Assembly: GCA_023229175.1 (NCBI GenBank)
Contig: JALNZV010000009.1
Span: 1-64,000, forward strand
Reading direction: 5' to 3'
Source: Tissierellaceae bacterium
GTDB taxonomy: Bacteria; Bacillota; Clostridia; Tissierellales; Tissierellaceae
DNA length: 64,000 nucleotides
A program made the position numbers and the translations under genes. The notes below the pieces were generated by a model that was given only the letters and a program-made list of their open reading frames with translations, did no database searches and had not been told where the DNA came from. Shown one piece after another: positions 9,401-17,824 of the stretch (its first letter is position 1; each line of letters opens with the position of its first letter).

Positions 9401-9429
9401 TTATATTGAAAATTAATGGAGGAGATAAT

Positions 9430-10419
9430 ATGACTATGAAATTAAAGGGAAAAAACTTTCTAAAATTGGCAGACTTTACACCAGATGAAATAAATTATTT
9501 ATTGGAGCTATCTGGAGAACTGAAGAAAAAGAAAATGATAGGTGAAAAACATAAATCCATGAAGGGGAAAAATATTGCATTGATATTTGAAAAGACATCA
9601 ACCCGTACTAGGAATGCCTTTATAGTATCGGCAATGGACGAAGGGGCACATTCAGAGTTTTTGGGCAAGGAAGAGATACAATTGGGGAAAAAAGAGTCAG
9701 TAAAGGATACTGCAAGGATATTAGGACGAATGTTTGACGGCATCGCCTATAGAGGTTATAGCCAGGAGGCAATCGAAGAATTGGGAGAATATGCAGGGGT
9801 ACCAGTGTGGAATGCACTGACAGATGAGTATCACCCAACGCAGGTGTTGGCAGACCTATTGACTATAAAGGAGAAAAAAGGATATTTAAAAGGTATTAAA
9901 CTGGCATTTTTGGGAGATGGAAGAAACAACATGGCAAACTCCCTATTAGTCGGCGGAGCAAAAATGGGTATGGAAGTAAGGATAGTAGCTCCAAAGGAAC
10001 TCTTTCCAGAGGAAAAAGTCGTCAAATTGGCGACTGAAATAGCCGAGGAAACAGGAGGAAACATCGTCCTCACAGACGACATAGACCAAGGAGTAAAGGA
10101 TGTAGACTTTATATATACAGATGTATGGGTATCCATGGGGGAAGAGGAAAAGTTTGAAGAGAGAATTAACCTTTTGGAGGATTATACCGTAGATATGGAA
10201 ATGATAAAAAAGGCAAAGCCAGATGTGATGTTTATGCACTGTTTGCCAGCATTTCACAACCAAGAAACTGACATAGGCAAGGAAGTCTTTGAAAGATATG
10301 GTTTAGACCATATGGAGGTCAGCGAGGAAGTATTTGAAAGCAAGTATTCTATAGTATTTGATCAGGCTGAAAATAGGGTCTATACCATTAGGGCGGTTAT
10401 GGTTGCCACAATTTTATAA
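9430..10419 (+). CDS. Ornithine carbamoyltransferase
   Basis: A 329-residue enzyme interconverting ornithine plus carbamoyl phosphate with citrulline. The carbamoyl-phosphate motif STRTR is at residues 57-61, HPTQ follows at about 137-140, [11 protein letters not shown] binds in the second domain, VWVSMGEE is the SMG loop, and HCLPAFH is the ornithine-site motif with catalytic Cys. Length is typical. The ATG at 9430 is chosen because GGAGGAGA lies 4-11 bases before it; the ATG-less extension upstream lacks a site. It could be the biosynthetic ArgF or catabolic ArcB; these cannot be told apart by motif. The arginine T-box argues for induction when charged tRNA-Arg is low, favouring a biosynthetic or salvage role (inference). 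Confidence 0.92.
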   Translation: MTMKLKGKNFLKLADFTPDEINYLLELSGELKKKKMIGEKHKSMKGKNIALIFEKTSTRTRNAFIVSAMDEGAHSEFLGKEEIQLGKKESVKDTARILGRMFDGIAYRGYSQEAIEELGEYAGVPVWNALTDEYHPTQVLADLLTIKEKKGYLKGIKLAFLGDGRNNMANSLLVGGAKMGMEVRIVAPKELFPEEKVVKLATEIAEETGGNIVLTDDIDQGVKDVDFIYTDVWVSMGEEEKFEERINLLEDYTVDMEMIKKAKPDVMFMHCLPAFHNQETDIGKEVFERYGLDHMEVSEEVFESKYSIVFDQAENRVYTIRAVMVATIL

Positions 10420-10430
10420 ATTGGAAATAG

Positions 10431-10459
10431 TTGACTAAATAGGCCACTTAAGGTATAAT
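10431..10459 (+). promoter_or_regulatory. Sigma-A promoter of metG T-box transcript
   Basis: TTGACT (10431-10436) and TATAAT (10454-10459) are separated by exactly 17 bases, just upstream of the T-box leader. Confidence 0.75.
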
Positions 10460-10489
10460 TTTAAATTAAATAAGGAAAGATATATTAGG

Positions 10490-10735
10490 AAGAGGCATTG
10501 AAGGGAAGAGTAAGTGTAAGGCTGACCAATAGAGAGCTGGGATGGTGGAAGCCAGCGGTTCAGATTATGCCGAATATGGCCCTGGAGTTTCGTGGCTGAA
10601 TACCTTAGGTCATGACGGATGTAGCCGTTACACTACTGGGTTTTTAACCTATTGAGATTCAAATTGCGAGATTTGAATAAATTAGAGTGGTACCGCGAGC
10701 TAAAGCCTTCGTCTCTATTGAGATGAAGGCTTGTG
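10490..10735 (+). promoter_or_regulatory. T-box leader, methionine (ATG) specifier
   Basis: The T-box core AGAGTGGTACCGCG is at 10684-10697, followed by a terminator stem AAGCCTTC...GAAGGCTT (about 10703-10732). In stem I, GGC pairs with GCC and the specifier loop reads GAAT-ATG-G, with ATG at 10576-10578. This matches the downstream methionyl-tRNA synthetase. Uncharged tRNA-Met is expected to switch on expression of metG and the genes behind it. Confidence 0.92.
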
Positions 10736-10764
10736 TTGTGTCACCAGACAAGAGGAGGAGAAAG

Positions 10765-12717
10765 ATGAAAAAGTTTTATTTGACAACCCCGATATATTAT
10801 CCATCTGACAACTTGCATATAGGCCATACCTATACGACAGTGGCTGCAGATGTGATAAAGAAATTCAAAAAGACCCAAGGATACGACGTGTATTTTGTAA
10901 CCGGGTCTGACGAACACGGACAAAAAATTCAGGAAAAAGCAAAGGAGAATGGACTTACTCCAAAGAAATATGTGGATAAAATAGTAGCAGACATTAAAAA
11001 ACTGTGGAAACTCCTGGAAATCGATTACGATACATTCATAAGGACCACAGACGACTACCATGTGAAAGTAATCCAAGATATATTTACAAAACTCTATGAA
11101 AAGGGAGAGATATACAAATCTAAGTATGAGGGGCATTATTGTACTCCGTGCGAAGCTTTTTGGGCAGAGTCTCAATTAGTAGAGGGCAAGTGTCCTGACT
11201 GCGGTAGAGAAGTCCATCTGGCAAAGGAAGAGGCGTATTTCTTCAAATTATCGGAGTATAGGGATAAGCTGCTGGATTATTACGAAAAGAACCCAGACTT
11301 TATACAGCCTCTTTCGAGAAAAAACGAAATGATAAATAATTTCCTAAAGGACGGATTGGAAGATTTATGTGTATCTAGAAGCAGCTTTGACTGGGGAATA
11401 CAAGTACCCTTTGACCCAGGTCACGTGGTATACGTATGGATAGATGCTCTATCCTGCTATATTACAGCCCTTGGATACGGCAGCGAAGACGACAAGAACT
11501 TTAAGGAGTTTTGGCCTGCGGACATACATTTAGTTGGAAAAGAAATAGTTAGGTTCCACACCATAATTTGGCCTGCAATTTTAATGGCATTGGATTTAGA
11601 GCCACCAAAAAAGGTATTTGGCCACGGCTGGATATTATTTGAGGACGACAAGATGTCAAAGTCAAAGGGCAATGTCATCTATCCTGAGCCAATTATTGAA
11701 CTTTACGGCATAGATGCTTTTAAATATTTTCTTCTAAGGGAATTTTCCTTTGGGCAAGACGGTTCATTCCATAGAGAAAAGTTTTTACAGAGATTAAACT
11801 CAGACTTGGCAAATGACTTGGGCAATTTAGTCAGTAGAACCATAACTATGATTGAAAAATACAATGAGGGCATAGTTCCTAAGCCCAAGGTACAAGATGA
11901 GTTGGATACTTCACTAAAGGAAATGGGCGTAAATGTGGCTGATAAAGTGGAAGAATACATGGACAAATTAAATTTTTCTTCTGCATTGGAGGAAATATGG
12001 AAATTCGTTAGAAGGACAAATAAATACATCGACGAGACGGCTCCATGGATATTGGCACGTGAAGACAGCAAAGACAGACTGGATACAGTTCTGTACAACC
12101 TTTCAGAGGGACTGAGGATTATATCCATACTTATCAAGCCTTTTATGGAAAAGACCTCAGGAGAAATAAGAAAACAGCTTGGAATATCCAGTGAGGCACT
12201 ATGGGACAATGCAAAAGTATGGGAAAATATAGAGCAGGGCACAAAAGTACAAAGGGGAAATATAATATTTCCTAGGCTGGAAATTGAAAAAGAACTGAAG
12301 GTATTAGATGAGGCTAACCAAAAGTTAATAGATAGCAGAAGTTTAAATAAGGGAGGAGACAAGGTGGAAGAGGAAAAGGTCGAAAAAGTCGAAGAAATAA
12401 CCATAGAGGATTTTGCAAAGGTTAAGTTCAAAGTAGCAGAAGTACTTTCCTGTGAAAATCATCCAAAGGCTGATAGATTATATGTGCTGCAGCTAAAAAT
12501 AGGAGAAGAGGAAAGACAAATAGTCTCAGGCATAAAGGAGTACTACTCACCGGAAGATTTAGTAGGCAAAAAAATTATAGTAGTGACAAATCTAAAACCC
12601 GCCAAATTAAGGGGAATAGAGTCCAATGGAATGCTTCTGGCAGCAGAGGATAAGGAAGGCAATCTCTCACTATTGACGACTATGGAAGACATAGAGTCGG
12701 GAGCCACCATATCCTAA
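10765..12717 (+). CDS. metG: Methionyl-tRNA synthetase
   Basis: A 650-residue class I aminoacyl-tRNA synthetase charging tRNA-Met. HIGH-type motif HIGHTYTT is at residues 19-26; the zinc knuckle has CTPC and CPDC pairs (about 124-145); KMSKSKGN is near 295. The anticodon-binding helical domain follows, and the last 100 residues form an EMAP/Trbp111-type tRNA-binding domain (VKFKVAEVLSCENHPKADRLY, ending near the stop). The true start is the ATG at 10765 behind AGAGGAGGAGAAAG; an upstream in-frame GTG at 10687 lies inside the T-box and is rejected. It heads a metG-tatD-rnmV-rsmA run, as in Bacillus, under the methionine T-box. Confidence 0.97.
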   Translation: MKKFYLTTPIYYPSDNLHIGHTYTTVAADVIKKFKKTQGYDVYFVTGSDEHGQKIQEKAKENGLTPKKYVDKIVADIKKLWKLLEIDYDTFIRTTDDYHVKVIQDIFTKLYEKGEIYKSKYEGHYCTPCEAFWAESQLVEGKCPDCGREVHLAKEEAYFFKLSEYRDKLLDYYEKNPDFIQPLSRKNEMINNFLKDGLEDLCVSRSSFDWGIQVPFDPGHVVYVWIDALSCYITALGYGSEDDKNFKEFWPADIHLVGKEIVRFHTIIWPAILMALDLEPPKKVFGHGWILFEDDKMSKSKGNVIYPEPIIELYGIDAFKYFLLREFSFGQDGSFHREKFLQRLNSDLANDLGNLVSRTITMIEKYNEGIVPKPKVQDELDTSLKEMGVNVADKVEEYMDKLNFSSALEEIWKFVRRTNKYIDETAPWILAREDSKDRLDTVLYNLSEGLRIISILIKPFMEKTSGEIRKQLGISSEALWDNAKVWENIEQGTKVQRGNIIFPRLEIEKELKVLDEANQKLIDSRSLNKGGDKVEEEKVEKVEEITIEDFAKVKFKVAEVLSCENHPKADRLYVLQLKIGEEERQIVSGIKEYYSPEDLVGKKIIVVTNLKPAKLRGIESNGMLLAAEDKEGNLSLLTTMEDIESGATIS

Positions 12718-12730
12718 TAGGAGGGAAATT

Positions 12731-13501
12731 ATGTTAATAGATAGTCATGCACATTTAGACGACAAGAGATTTGATGGAGACAGAGAACTTTTGATTAATA
12801 ACCTAGAGTCCAATGGCATAGAATTGGTTATAAATATTGGGGCTGACCTGCAAACAAGTATAGCTTCAGTTTCCCTTGCAGAAAAGCATGAAAATATTTA
12901 TGCCACAGTGGGCATCCATCCACACTCTGCCAAGGAGGCAGACCAATCTGCCATGGAAATATTTAGGTCTTTTGCAGATAGAGACAAGGTAGTAGCCATA
13001 GGAGAGATTGGGCTGGACTTTTACTACGACAACTCCCCCAGGGATTTACAAAGGAAATGGTTTAAGGAACAGCTGAAATTGGCAAAGGAAGTAGAGCTTC
13101 CCGTGGTGATTCACTCAAGAGATGCACAGCAAGAGACATTTGATATATTGAAAGAAGCTTCAGAGGACGGCAAACTAAGGGGCGTATTGCATTGTTATTC
13201 AGGCAGTGCCGAGATGGCAGCGGAATACGTAAAGATGGGTTTCTATATTTCCATAGCAGGACCTGTAACCTTTAAAAATGCCAGAGTAGTTAAGGAAGTG
13301 GCACAATCAGTGCCCTTAGATAGGCTATTGGTGGAGACTGACAGCCCCTATCTTACACCGGAACCCTATAGGGGAAAGCGAAATGAGCCTATATTTGTAA
13401 AATATGTAGCTGGAACTATTGCAGAGCTTAGGGGACTGTCCTACGAGGAACTGGCAAAAGCAACAAACGAAAACACTAAGGAGCTATTTGGGCTTATTTA
13501 G
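12731..13501 (+). CDS. tatD: TatD-family metal-dependent DNase
   Basis: A 256-residue TIM-barrel hydrolase of the TatD family. Metal-binding motifs are DSHAHLDD (residues 3-10), GEIGLDFY (about 94-101), HSRDA (about 129-133), the HCYSG loop, and the terminal ETDSPYL motif. Family members act as 3'-5' exonucleases on DNA and are linked to oxidative damage repair. It follows metG by 13 bases and precedes rnmV by 12, so it belongs to the same operon. Normal length, no unusual features. Confidence 0.94.
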   Translation: MLIDSHAHLDDKRFDGDRELLINNLESNGIELVINIGADLQTSIASVSLAEKHENIYATVGIHPHSAKEADQSAMEIFRSFADRDKVVAIGEIGLDFYYDNSPRDLQRKWFKEQLKLAKEVELPVVIHSRDAQQETFDILKEASEDGKLRGVLHCYSGSAEMAAEYVKMGFYISIAGPVTFKNARVVKEVAQSVPLDRLLVETDSPYLTPEPYRGKRNEPIFVKYVAGTIAELRGLSYEELAKATNENTKELFGLI

Positions 13502-13513
13502 GGGGATGTTCAC

Positions 13514-14062
13514 TTGATAAAGGAAATAATCGTAGTAGAAGGAAAAGACGACATCACAGCAGTGAAAGCAGCTGTTGACGCAGAAGTCATTGCCACAGGA
13601 GGATTTGCCTATGGGCATAAGTTTATAAAGACATTGAAAAGGATAGGAGAAAAGCGGGGAATAATAATCCTCACGGACCCCGACTATGCAGGGGAACAAA
13701 TACGAAGAGACCTGTCAAAGCATATAAAGAACTGTAAGCACGCATTTTTGCCCCAAAGAAAGGCACTGAAAAAAGGCGACATAGGGGTGGAAAATGCGAC
13801 AAAAGATGATATAATAAAGGCAATAGAGAAGGCAAGGCCAAATATCGTCGATAGAAATGACATATTTACAAATGAAGACTTGGTGGACAATGGACTATCA
13901 GGGGGACTGAATTCAAGGGAAAAGAGAGAAAGCCTAGGAGAAATCCTAGGCATTGGATACAGTAACTCAAAGCAGCTCCTAAATAGACTAAATAGTTTTG
14001 GAGTGACTAGAGAAGAATTTCAATTGGCCCTGGAGAGGATTGAAAAAGAATATGGAAAATAA
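13514..14062 (+). CDS. rnmV: Ribonuclease M5 (5S rRNA maturase)
   Basis: A 182-residue Toprim-domain nuclease that trims the 5S rRNA precursor. The Toprim glutamate is in VVEGKDD (residues 7-13) and the DxD-like motif is ILTDPDYAGEQIR (about 54-66). A C-terminal part carries the RNA-binding region of the family (GLNSREKRESLGEILGIG). Translation appears to start at a TTG (13514) behind GGGGGATG. The 3' end overlaps rsmA, as is usual for this gene pair in Firmicutes. Standard length for the family. Confidence 0.93.
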   Translation: MIKEIIVVEGKDDITAVKAAVDAEVIATGGFAYGHKFIKTLKRIGEKRGIIILTDPDYAGEQIRRDLSKHIKNCKHAFLPQRKALKKGDIGVENATKDDIIKAIEKARPNIVDRNDIFTNEDLVDNGLSGGLNSREKRESLGEILGIGYSNSKQLLNRLNSFGVTREEFQLALERIEKEYGK

Positions 14063-14918
14063 AAGGCTTTATTCCCCCAATTATATAAGGGAAATTTTGA
14101 ATAAATATGGATTTAAGTTTTCTAAAAGCCTTGGACAAAACTTTCTCATCGATGGAAATATAGTCAGAAAAATCGTAGAGGCAAGTCATATAACAGAGGA
14201 TGACTATGTACTGGAAATTGGGCCCGGAATAGGCACATTGACTGAAGAATTGGCATTAAATGCAAAGAAAGTAGTGGCGGTAGAACTGGACAAGGCTCTA
14301 CTGCCCATACTAGATGAGACCATGGGAGGATATGACAACGTAGAAATAATATACGGCGACATATTGAAGGTAAACTTAGAGGAGATAATATCTAAAAAGT
14401 TAGGGGGAGGTCCCGTCAAAGTAGTAGCTAATTTGCCATACTATGTGACAACCCCCATCATAGGCAGACTAATAGAGGAGAACCTAAGGATAGAGTCCAT
14501 AGTAATCATGGTCCAAAGGGAAGTGGCAGATAGGATGACTGCAAAGGCGGGGAGCAAAGAATACGGCTCCCTATCGGTATTCGTCAATTTCTATAGCGTA
14601 CCGGAAATTGCCTTGAGGATACCAAAGACGGTTTTCATGCCAAGGCCAAAGATAGATTCAGCTGTTGTGAAGTTAAAATTAAAGAAGGATTTACCTGATG
14701 TAAACAGAGATGAATTTTTTAAAGTAGTAAGAGCAGGATTTTCTAAAAGGAGAAAGACCATTATAAATTCCCTATCTACAGACGGGCTAGGAGTTGACAA
14801 AGAAAATATCCGAAGTGCCTTGGAGGCAGCAAATATCGACCCGAAAATCAGGGCAGAAAATTTAACAGTAGAAGATTTTCTAAGATTAAGTAAATCTTTA
14901 CCCCCCTCAGACATATAA
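14052..14918 (+). CDS. rsmA: 16S rRNA dimethyladenosine transferase RsmA/KsgA
   Basis: A 288-residue Rossmann methyltransferase that dimethylates A1518 and A1519 of 16S rRNA. Motifs: QNFLIDGNIVRKI (about 29-41), SAM-binding EIGPGIGTLTEEL (about 55-67), and the catalytic NLPYYVTTP (about 125-133). I place the start at the ATG at 14052, which overlaps the end of rnmV by 11 bases; an in-frame TTG at 14040 sits too close to GGAGAGG but cannot be excluded. The pairing with rnmV is conserved across Bacillota. Loss of the family gives kasugamycin resistance (family knowledge). Confidence 0.96.
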   Translation: MENKRLYSPNYIREILNKYGFKFSKSLGQNFLIDGNIVRKIVEASHITEDDYVLEIGPGIGTLTEELALNAKKVVAVELDKALLPILDETMGGYDNVEIIYGDILKVNLEEIISKKLGGGPVKVVANLPYYVTTPIIGRLIEENLRIESIVIMVQREVADRMTAKAGSKEYGSLSVFVNFYSVPEIALRIPKTVFMPRPKIDSAVVKLKLKKDLPDVNRDEFFKVVRAGFSKRRKTIINSLSTDGLGVDKENIRSALEAANIDPKIRAENLTVEDFLRLSKSLPPSDI

Positions 14919-14949
14919 TTTAATAAAGTGTATAAAAGGGGGTAAAATT

Positions 14950-16083
14950 ATGTCTTCATCCTTGGAATATACAAGGAAATTTGTAATATTGAAAAGGGAT
15001 TATGCCACAGTAGAAAAAGGAATAGTCAGGGGCCACTGCAAAGTCGAGAAGAGAGGACCAAGAAATATATTTTCAGTAAGTATTGATAATGGCGAAATAG
15101 AGGATTTCTATGATATACTATTAATAGCCAATGACAAATCCAGATCCATTTGGTACCTAGGTAAAATCTTTACAGATGAAATAGGGAAAGGGAAAGACGA
15201 GTATTCCTTTACCCAAAGAGAAGTGGAAAGCAGTGGTTTTCCAGTAAACCATGTGACAGGTATCTTAGTCATGAAGGACAATGAAGTAATACTAGGGGGA
15301 TATACAGATGGAGAAGACGGCACCATTGAAGATTACATAGAGAATTTTCTCCAAAGAAAAGAAGAATACGAAGAAGAGAGCCTAGATATGGAAATAGAAG
15401 AAAACGCCGTGGAAAAGTTGGAACATCAAGGAGAATTGGATGTGGAGCCAGTAGTAGAACTAGTTGCAGTACCAGTAGTAGAACCAGTTGCAGAGCCAAT
15501 TGAAACCCCTGTGGAGCCAATAGAGGAAATAGAAGAGGGGCCTCTGGAAGGGGAAGACTTAGACCTTGAGGAAGACTACGACGATGATGTAACGGAGTCT
15601 GATGGGGACCGCGGCGATTATGGAGAGGCAATAGATAGAAATGCACAGACTGTAAACTATGTTCTCAGTATCCTTAGATTTTTTCCTTATATTGTACCCT
15701 TTAAACACAATCTTAAGGGCTACAACTGGTGGCTTATAGACTTAGATATAGAGAATGAATACAGGTCATTTTTGCCCTATTTTTCCCATGTACTGGGAGG
15801 GGACAACGAAAGATATTACGACAACCATATAACCACTTGTAATCAACTGGTAAATAAGTATCAGCATTACCTATTTGGATTGTACAACGAAGATGAAAAA
15901 GTAAAGTATTTCCTATATGGAATACCGGGGACATTTACCACGGGGGAACATCCCAATGGAGGTATGAGTGGATTTAACACTTGGATGGAAGGGAGAAATA
16001 TAGAGGGATACTGGATAATATATATAGATCCCTCAACTGGGAAACCAGTAGAAGTATCAAATCCAATGTTACCTGTAGATTAG
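14950..16083 (+). CDS. Conserved clostridial protein with acidic low-complexity linker
   Basis: I do not recognise a characterised family. The 377-residue protein has a beta-rich N-terminal part (about 1-130) with SIWYLGKIFTDE, an acidic proline/valine linker (about 135-220) made of short VEPV/VAEP repeats and runs of Glu and Asp, and a C-terminal globular part (225-377) rich in aromatics with RFFPYIVPF, YNWWLIDLD, FLYGIPGTF and WMEGRNIEGYWIIYID. There is no signal peptide or membrane segment. It lies 31 bases after rsmA, where Bacillus carries the sporulation protease yabG, but it does not look like YabG. The position suggests a possible spore link, which is inference only. Confidence 0.6.
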   Translation: MSSSLEYTRKFVILKRDYATVEKGIVRGHCKVEKRGPRNIFSVSIDNGEIEDFYDILLIANDKSRSIWYLGKIFTDEIGKGKDEYSFTQREVESSGFPVNHVTGILVMKDNEVILGGYTDGEDGTIEDYIENFLQRKEEYEEESLDMEIEENAVEKLEHQGELDVEPVVELVAVPVVEPVAEPIETPVEPIEEIEEGPLEGEDLDLEEDYDDDVTESDGDRGDYGEAIDRNAQTVNYVLSILRFFPYIVPFKHNLKGYNWWLIDLDIENEYRSFLPYFSHVLGGDNERYYDNHITTCNQLVNKYQHYLFGLYNEDEKVKYFLYGIPGTFTTGEHPNGGMSGFNTWMEGRNIEGYWIIYIDPSTGKPVEVSNPMLPVD

Positions 16084-16121
16084 CCCGTAAAAGGTTAAAA
16101 AAAATACAAAGGAGAATGACA

Positions 16122-16490
16122 ATGGATAAGATAACCATAGAAGAATTAAAATGTCAAACCCATGAAGACGGAGAAGATGCCGTGGAGGATCTCAAGAAAG
16201 CTTTATTAAAAGAAGAGGGCATATATACGTTATCGAATATATTTAAAGCCCTATCAGATCCCACCAGATTGAAAGTTATTTTTGTACTTTCCCAATCTAG
16301 TTTATGTGTTTGCAATATAGCACATATATTAGATATGTCCCAATCTGCCATATCTCACCAACTGAGAATACTAAGGGATTTAAAACTAGTAAAATTCGTA
16401 AAAAAGGGAAAACTAGTTATATATTCATTGGACGACGATCACGTACTTCAACTGTTGACTCAGGGATTAGATCACGTAAATCATAAATAA
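16122..16490 (+). CDS. ArsR/SmtB-family metal sensor, CadC/CzrA-like
   Basis: A 122-residue winged-helix repressor. It carries both classical metal sites: the CadC-type site with Cys11 near the N-terminus and the LCVC pair (Cys62, Cys64) in the recognition helix region, and the C-terminal alpha-5 site with SLDDDHV (Asp105/His107) and His118/His121. This pattern is expected to bind Cd/Pb/Zn. The start is the ATG at 16122 behind AAAGGAGAATGACA; a 47-codon upstream extension is rejected because it overlaps the previous gene and lacks homology. No metal-export ATPase lies in the window, so its target is unknown; it could act on the adjacent gene or elsewhere. Confidence 0.86.
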   Translation: MDKITIEELKCQTHEDGEDAVEDLKKALLKEEGIYTLSNIFKALSDPTRLKVIFVLSQSSLCVCNIAHILDMSQSAISHQLRILRDLKLVKFVKKGKLVIYSLDDDHVLQLLTQGLDHVNHK

Positions 16491-16560
16491 GGCAGTAAAT
16501 ATTTTCAGGCAGTGATTATCTTATCAAACATTTGGGTAATTAAAAATTAGATAAAAGCTG

Positions 16561-16589
16561 TTGACTATTATACCTAGTGGGGGTATAAT
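16561..16589 (+). promoter_or_regulatory. Promoter with CsoR/CstR-like operator
   Basis: TTGACT (16561-16566) and TATAAT (16584-16589) are 17 bases apart. Between and over them lies a perfect dyad, ATTATACC (16567-16574) and GGTATAAT (16582-16589), with a G-rich centre TAGTGGG. This resembles the ATACC...GGGTAT operators of the CsoR family (copper or persulfide sensors). Assignment is by pattern only; the neighbouring ArsR-type repressor is the other candidate. Confidence 0.5.
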
Positions 16590-16622
16590 GATAGGGATTG
16601 TTAATTATAAGGAGGAAATCAG

Positions 16623-16853
16623 ATGGCAAACGTGCAAATTTTCACCAGCAATACTTGTCCATATTGTGTTGCTGCAAAAAACTATTTAGATGAAAAGGGA
16701 GTACCCTTTGTAGAGAAAAATGTACAAACAGATAAGGATGCAAGAAAAGAATTAATGGCCATGGGACACATGGGTGTTCCTGTGTTAGTTATAGATGGCG
16801 AAGAAATAGTTGGATTTGACAGAGCTAGAATAGACGCTTTATTATCAAAATAA
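16623..16853 (+). CDS. Glutaredoxin-like (YruB family) CPYC thiol protein
   Basis: A 76-residue thioredoxin-fold protein with the active-site Cys12-Pro-Tyr-Cys15, the cis-proline in GVPVLVI (about 52-58), and a GFDRARID C-terminal region. The length and GFD motif fit the small glutaredoxin/NrdH-like group called YruB. It would reduce disulfides or carry persulfides in the cytoplasm. It is monocistronic: its own promoter carries a GC-centred dyad, and a bidirectional terminator follows. The dyad implies metal- or sulfur-responsive control, which is inference. Confidence 0.88.
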   Translation: MANVQIFTSNTCPYCVAAKNYLDEKGVPFVEKNVQTDKDARKELMAMGHMGVPVLVIDGEEIVGFDRARIDALLSK

Positions 16854-16872
16854 AACACCTACACTTACAAAA

Positions 16873-16902
16873 AATAAAAAAGAGCCTAGGCTCTTTTTTA
16901 TT
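16873..16902 (+). terminator. Bidirectional terminator
   Basis: A perfect palindrome AATAAAAAAGAGCC/GGCTCTTTTTTATT separated by TA serves the glutaredoxin gene and the leftward DUF1858 gene. Confidence 0.85.
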
Positions 16903-17097
16903 TTATAATTCGTGTAAAGCGTCCATTAATCTATTTAAATCGAGACCGTGAACCATGGCAGCTTCCTCTAAGCTTTCCATTTGACTTGATGGGCAACCGA
17001 CACATCCCATGCCAAATCTAAGAAGAACTTCTGCAGATTCTGGATTTTTTCTAATAAGTTCGCCAATCAACATATCCTTAGTAACTTGCATATTCAA
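16903..17097 (-). CDS. DUF1858-domain small protein
   Basis: A 64-residue protein comprising one DUF1858 domain. It has the typical helix [18 protein letters not shown] followed by the paired cysteines of [18 protein letters not shown]. The same domain is often attached to hybrid-cluster or sulfur-redox proteins, and the two cysteines suggest metal or redox binding. It starts at an ATG behind GAGGG on the minus strand. Its exact role is unknown; the convergent glutaredoxin gene may hint at a shared redox or sulfur function. Confidence 0.8.
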   Translation of the reverse strand: MNMQVTKDMLIGELIRKNPESAEVLLRFGMGCVGCPSSQMESLEEAAMVHGLDLNRLMDALHEL

Positions 17098-17248
17098 CCC
17101 TCCTATTTAATTCTTACTAATATAGTAGCATATACTTAAAATATTTTCTAGTGCAAATATATATTCTCCCAAAATATAAAAAATATTTAACATTTGCTTG
17201 AATAAAAAAATTACTTCTTGGAGATTACTATACCAGGAGGTGAAAAAA

Positions 17249-17635
17249 ATGGATAATAACGAGAAAAATAGGGAACACAGGGATAGAGACAGAAGTGATG
17301 ATTTTAACATTGGCCACCTGCTAATCCGAGTTTTAGTTACGGCCATTGTAGTTGCCATAGCAGCGTATTTTACTCCAGGATTTACAATTGATGGTATTTG
17401 GAGTTTATTGTTGGCAGCAGTAGTAATAGGAGTCCTAGATCATTTGATTCAGAAATTCACTGGCATGGAGGCCTCTCCTTTTGGAAAAGGCTTTACAGGA
17501 TTTCTCGTAGCTGCAATCATTCTTTATGTCACTAAATTTATAGTACCCGGTTTCAATATATCTGTATGGGGGGCTTTAATAGGTGCCCTAGTCATAGGTA
17601 TAGTAGATGCCATAATACCGGGGAAGGCAATGTAG
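17249..17635 (+). CDS. Four-helix holin-superfamily IV-like membrane protein
   Basis: A 128-residue protein with a charged N-terminus (about 1-22, rich in Asp/Arg/Glu/Asn) and four hydrophobic helices at roughly 25-44, 48-68, 80-101 and 104-122. The pairs of PGF motifs (TPGFTIDGIWSLL and VPGFNISVWGALIGAL) mark an internal duplication typical of the phage-holin-family/YvlD group. These proteins are common chromosomal membrane proteins and the neighbours are not viral. The ATG at 17249 is preceded by CCAGGAGGTG. Function is unknown; related genes belong to envelope-stress regulons in Bacillus. Confidence 0.78.
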   Translation: MDNNEKNREHRDRDRSDDFNIGHLLIRVLVTAIVVAIAAYFTPGFTIDGIWSLLLAAVVIGVLDHLIQKFTGMEASPFGKGFTGFLVAAIILYVTKFIVPGFNISVWGALIGALVIGIVDAIIPGKAM

Positions 17636-17672
17636 TAAAACTTGTATAAAATAGGAATAAGCTAAAAATTAT

Positions 17673-17728
17673 GCCGAGTTCTGATTCCTTTGGAAACGCC
17701 AAGGGAGGAGTTCTCGGCAAATTTTTTA
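17673..17728 (+). terminator. Rho-independent terminator
   Basis: GCCGAG (17673-17678) pairs with CTCGGC (17713-17718), with an inner CCTTTGG/GCCAAGGG stem, and a T-run at 17721-17727. It ends the holin-like gene. Confidence 0.7.
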
Positions 17729-17824
17729 TGACTGATACTTGATTTGTAAGGGAAAATAATATATCATGTTTACAGACACTATCTATGGGTATTAATAATT
17801 CGATAACAGCAAGGAGGTATGTAA

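Noticed and set aside
10687..10764. N-terminal extension of metG from GTG 10687
   Set aside because: It lies in the T-box antiterminator/terminator; the ATG at 10765 has a strong ribosome site and gives the normal protein start.
11703..12431. 242-codon minus-strand frame over metG
   Set aside because: Serine/leucine-rich shadow of a well-supported tRNA synthetase gene.
17249..17635. Prophage holin
   Set aside because: The gene is a single chromosomal YvlD/holin-superfamily type with no other phage genes in the window.
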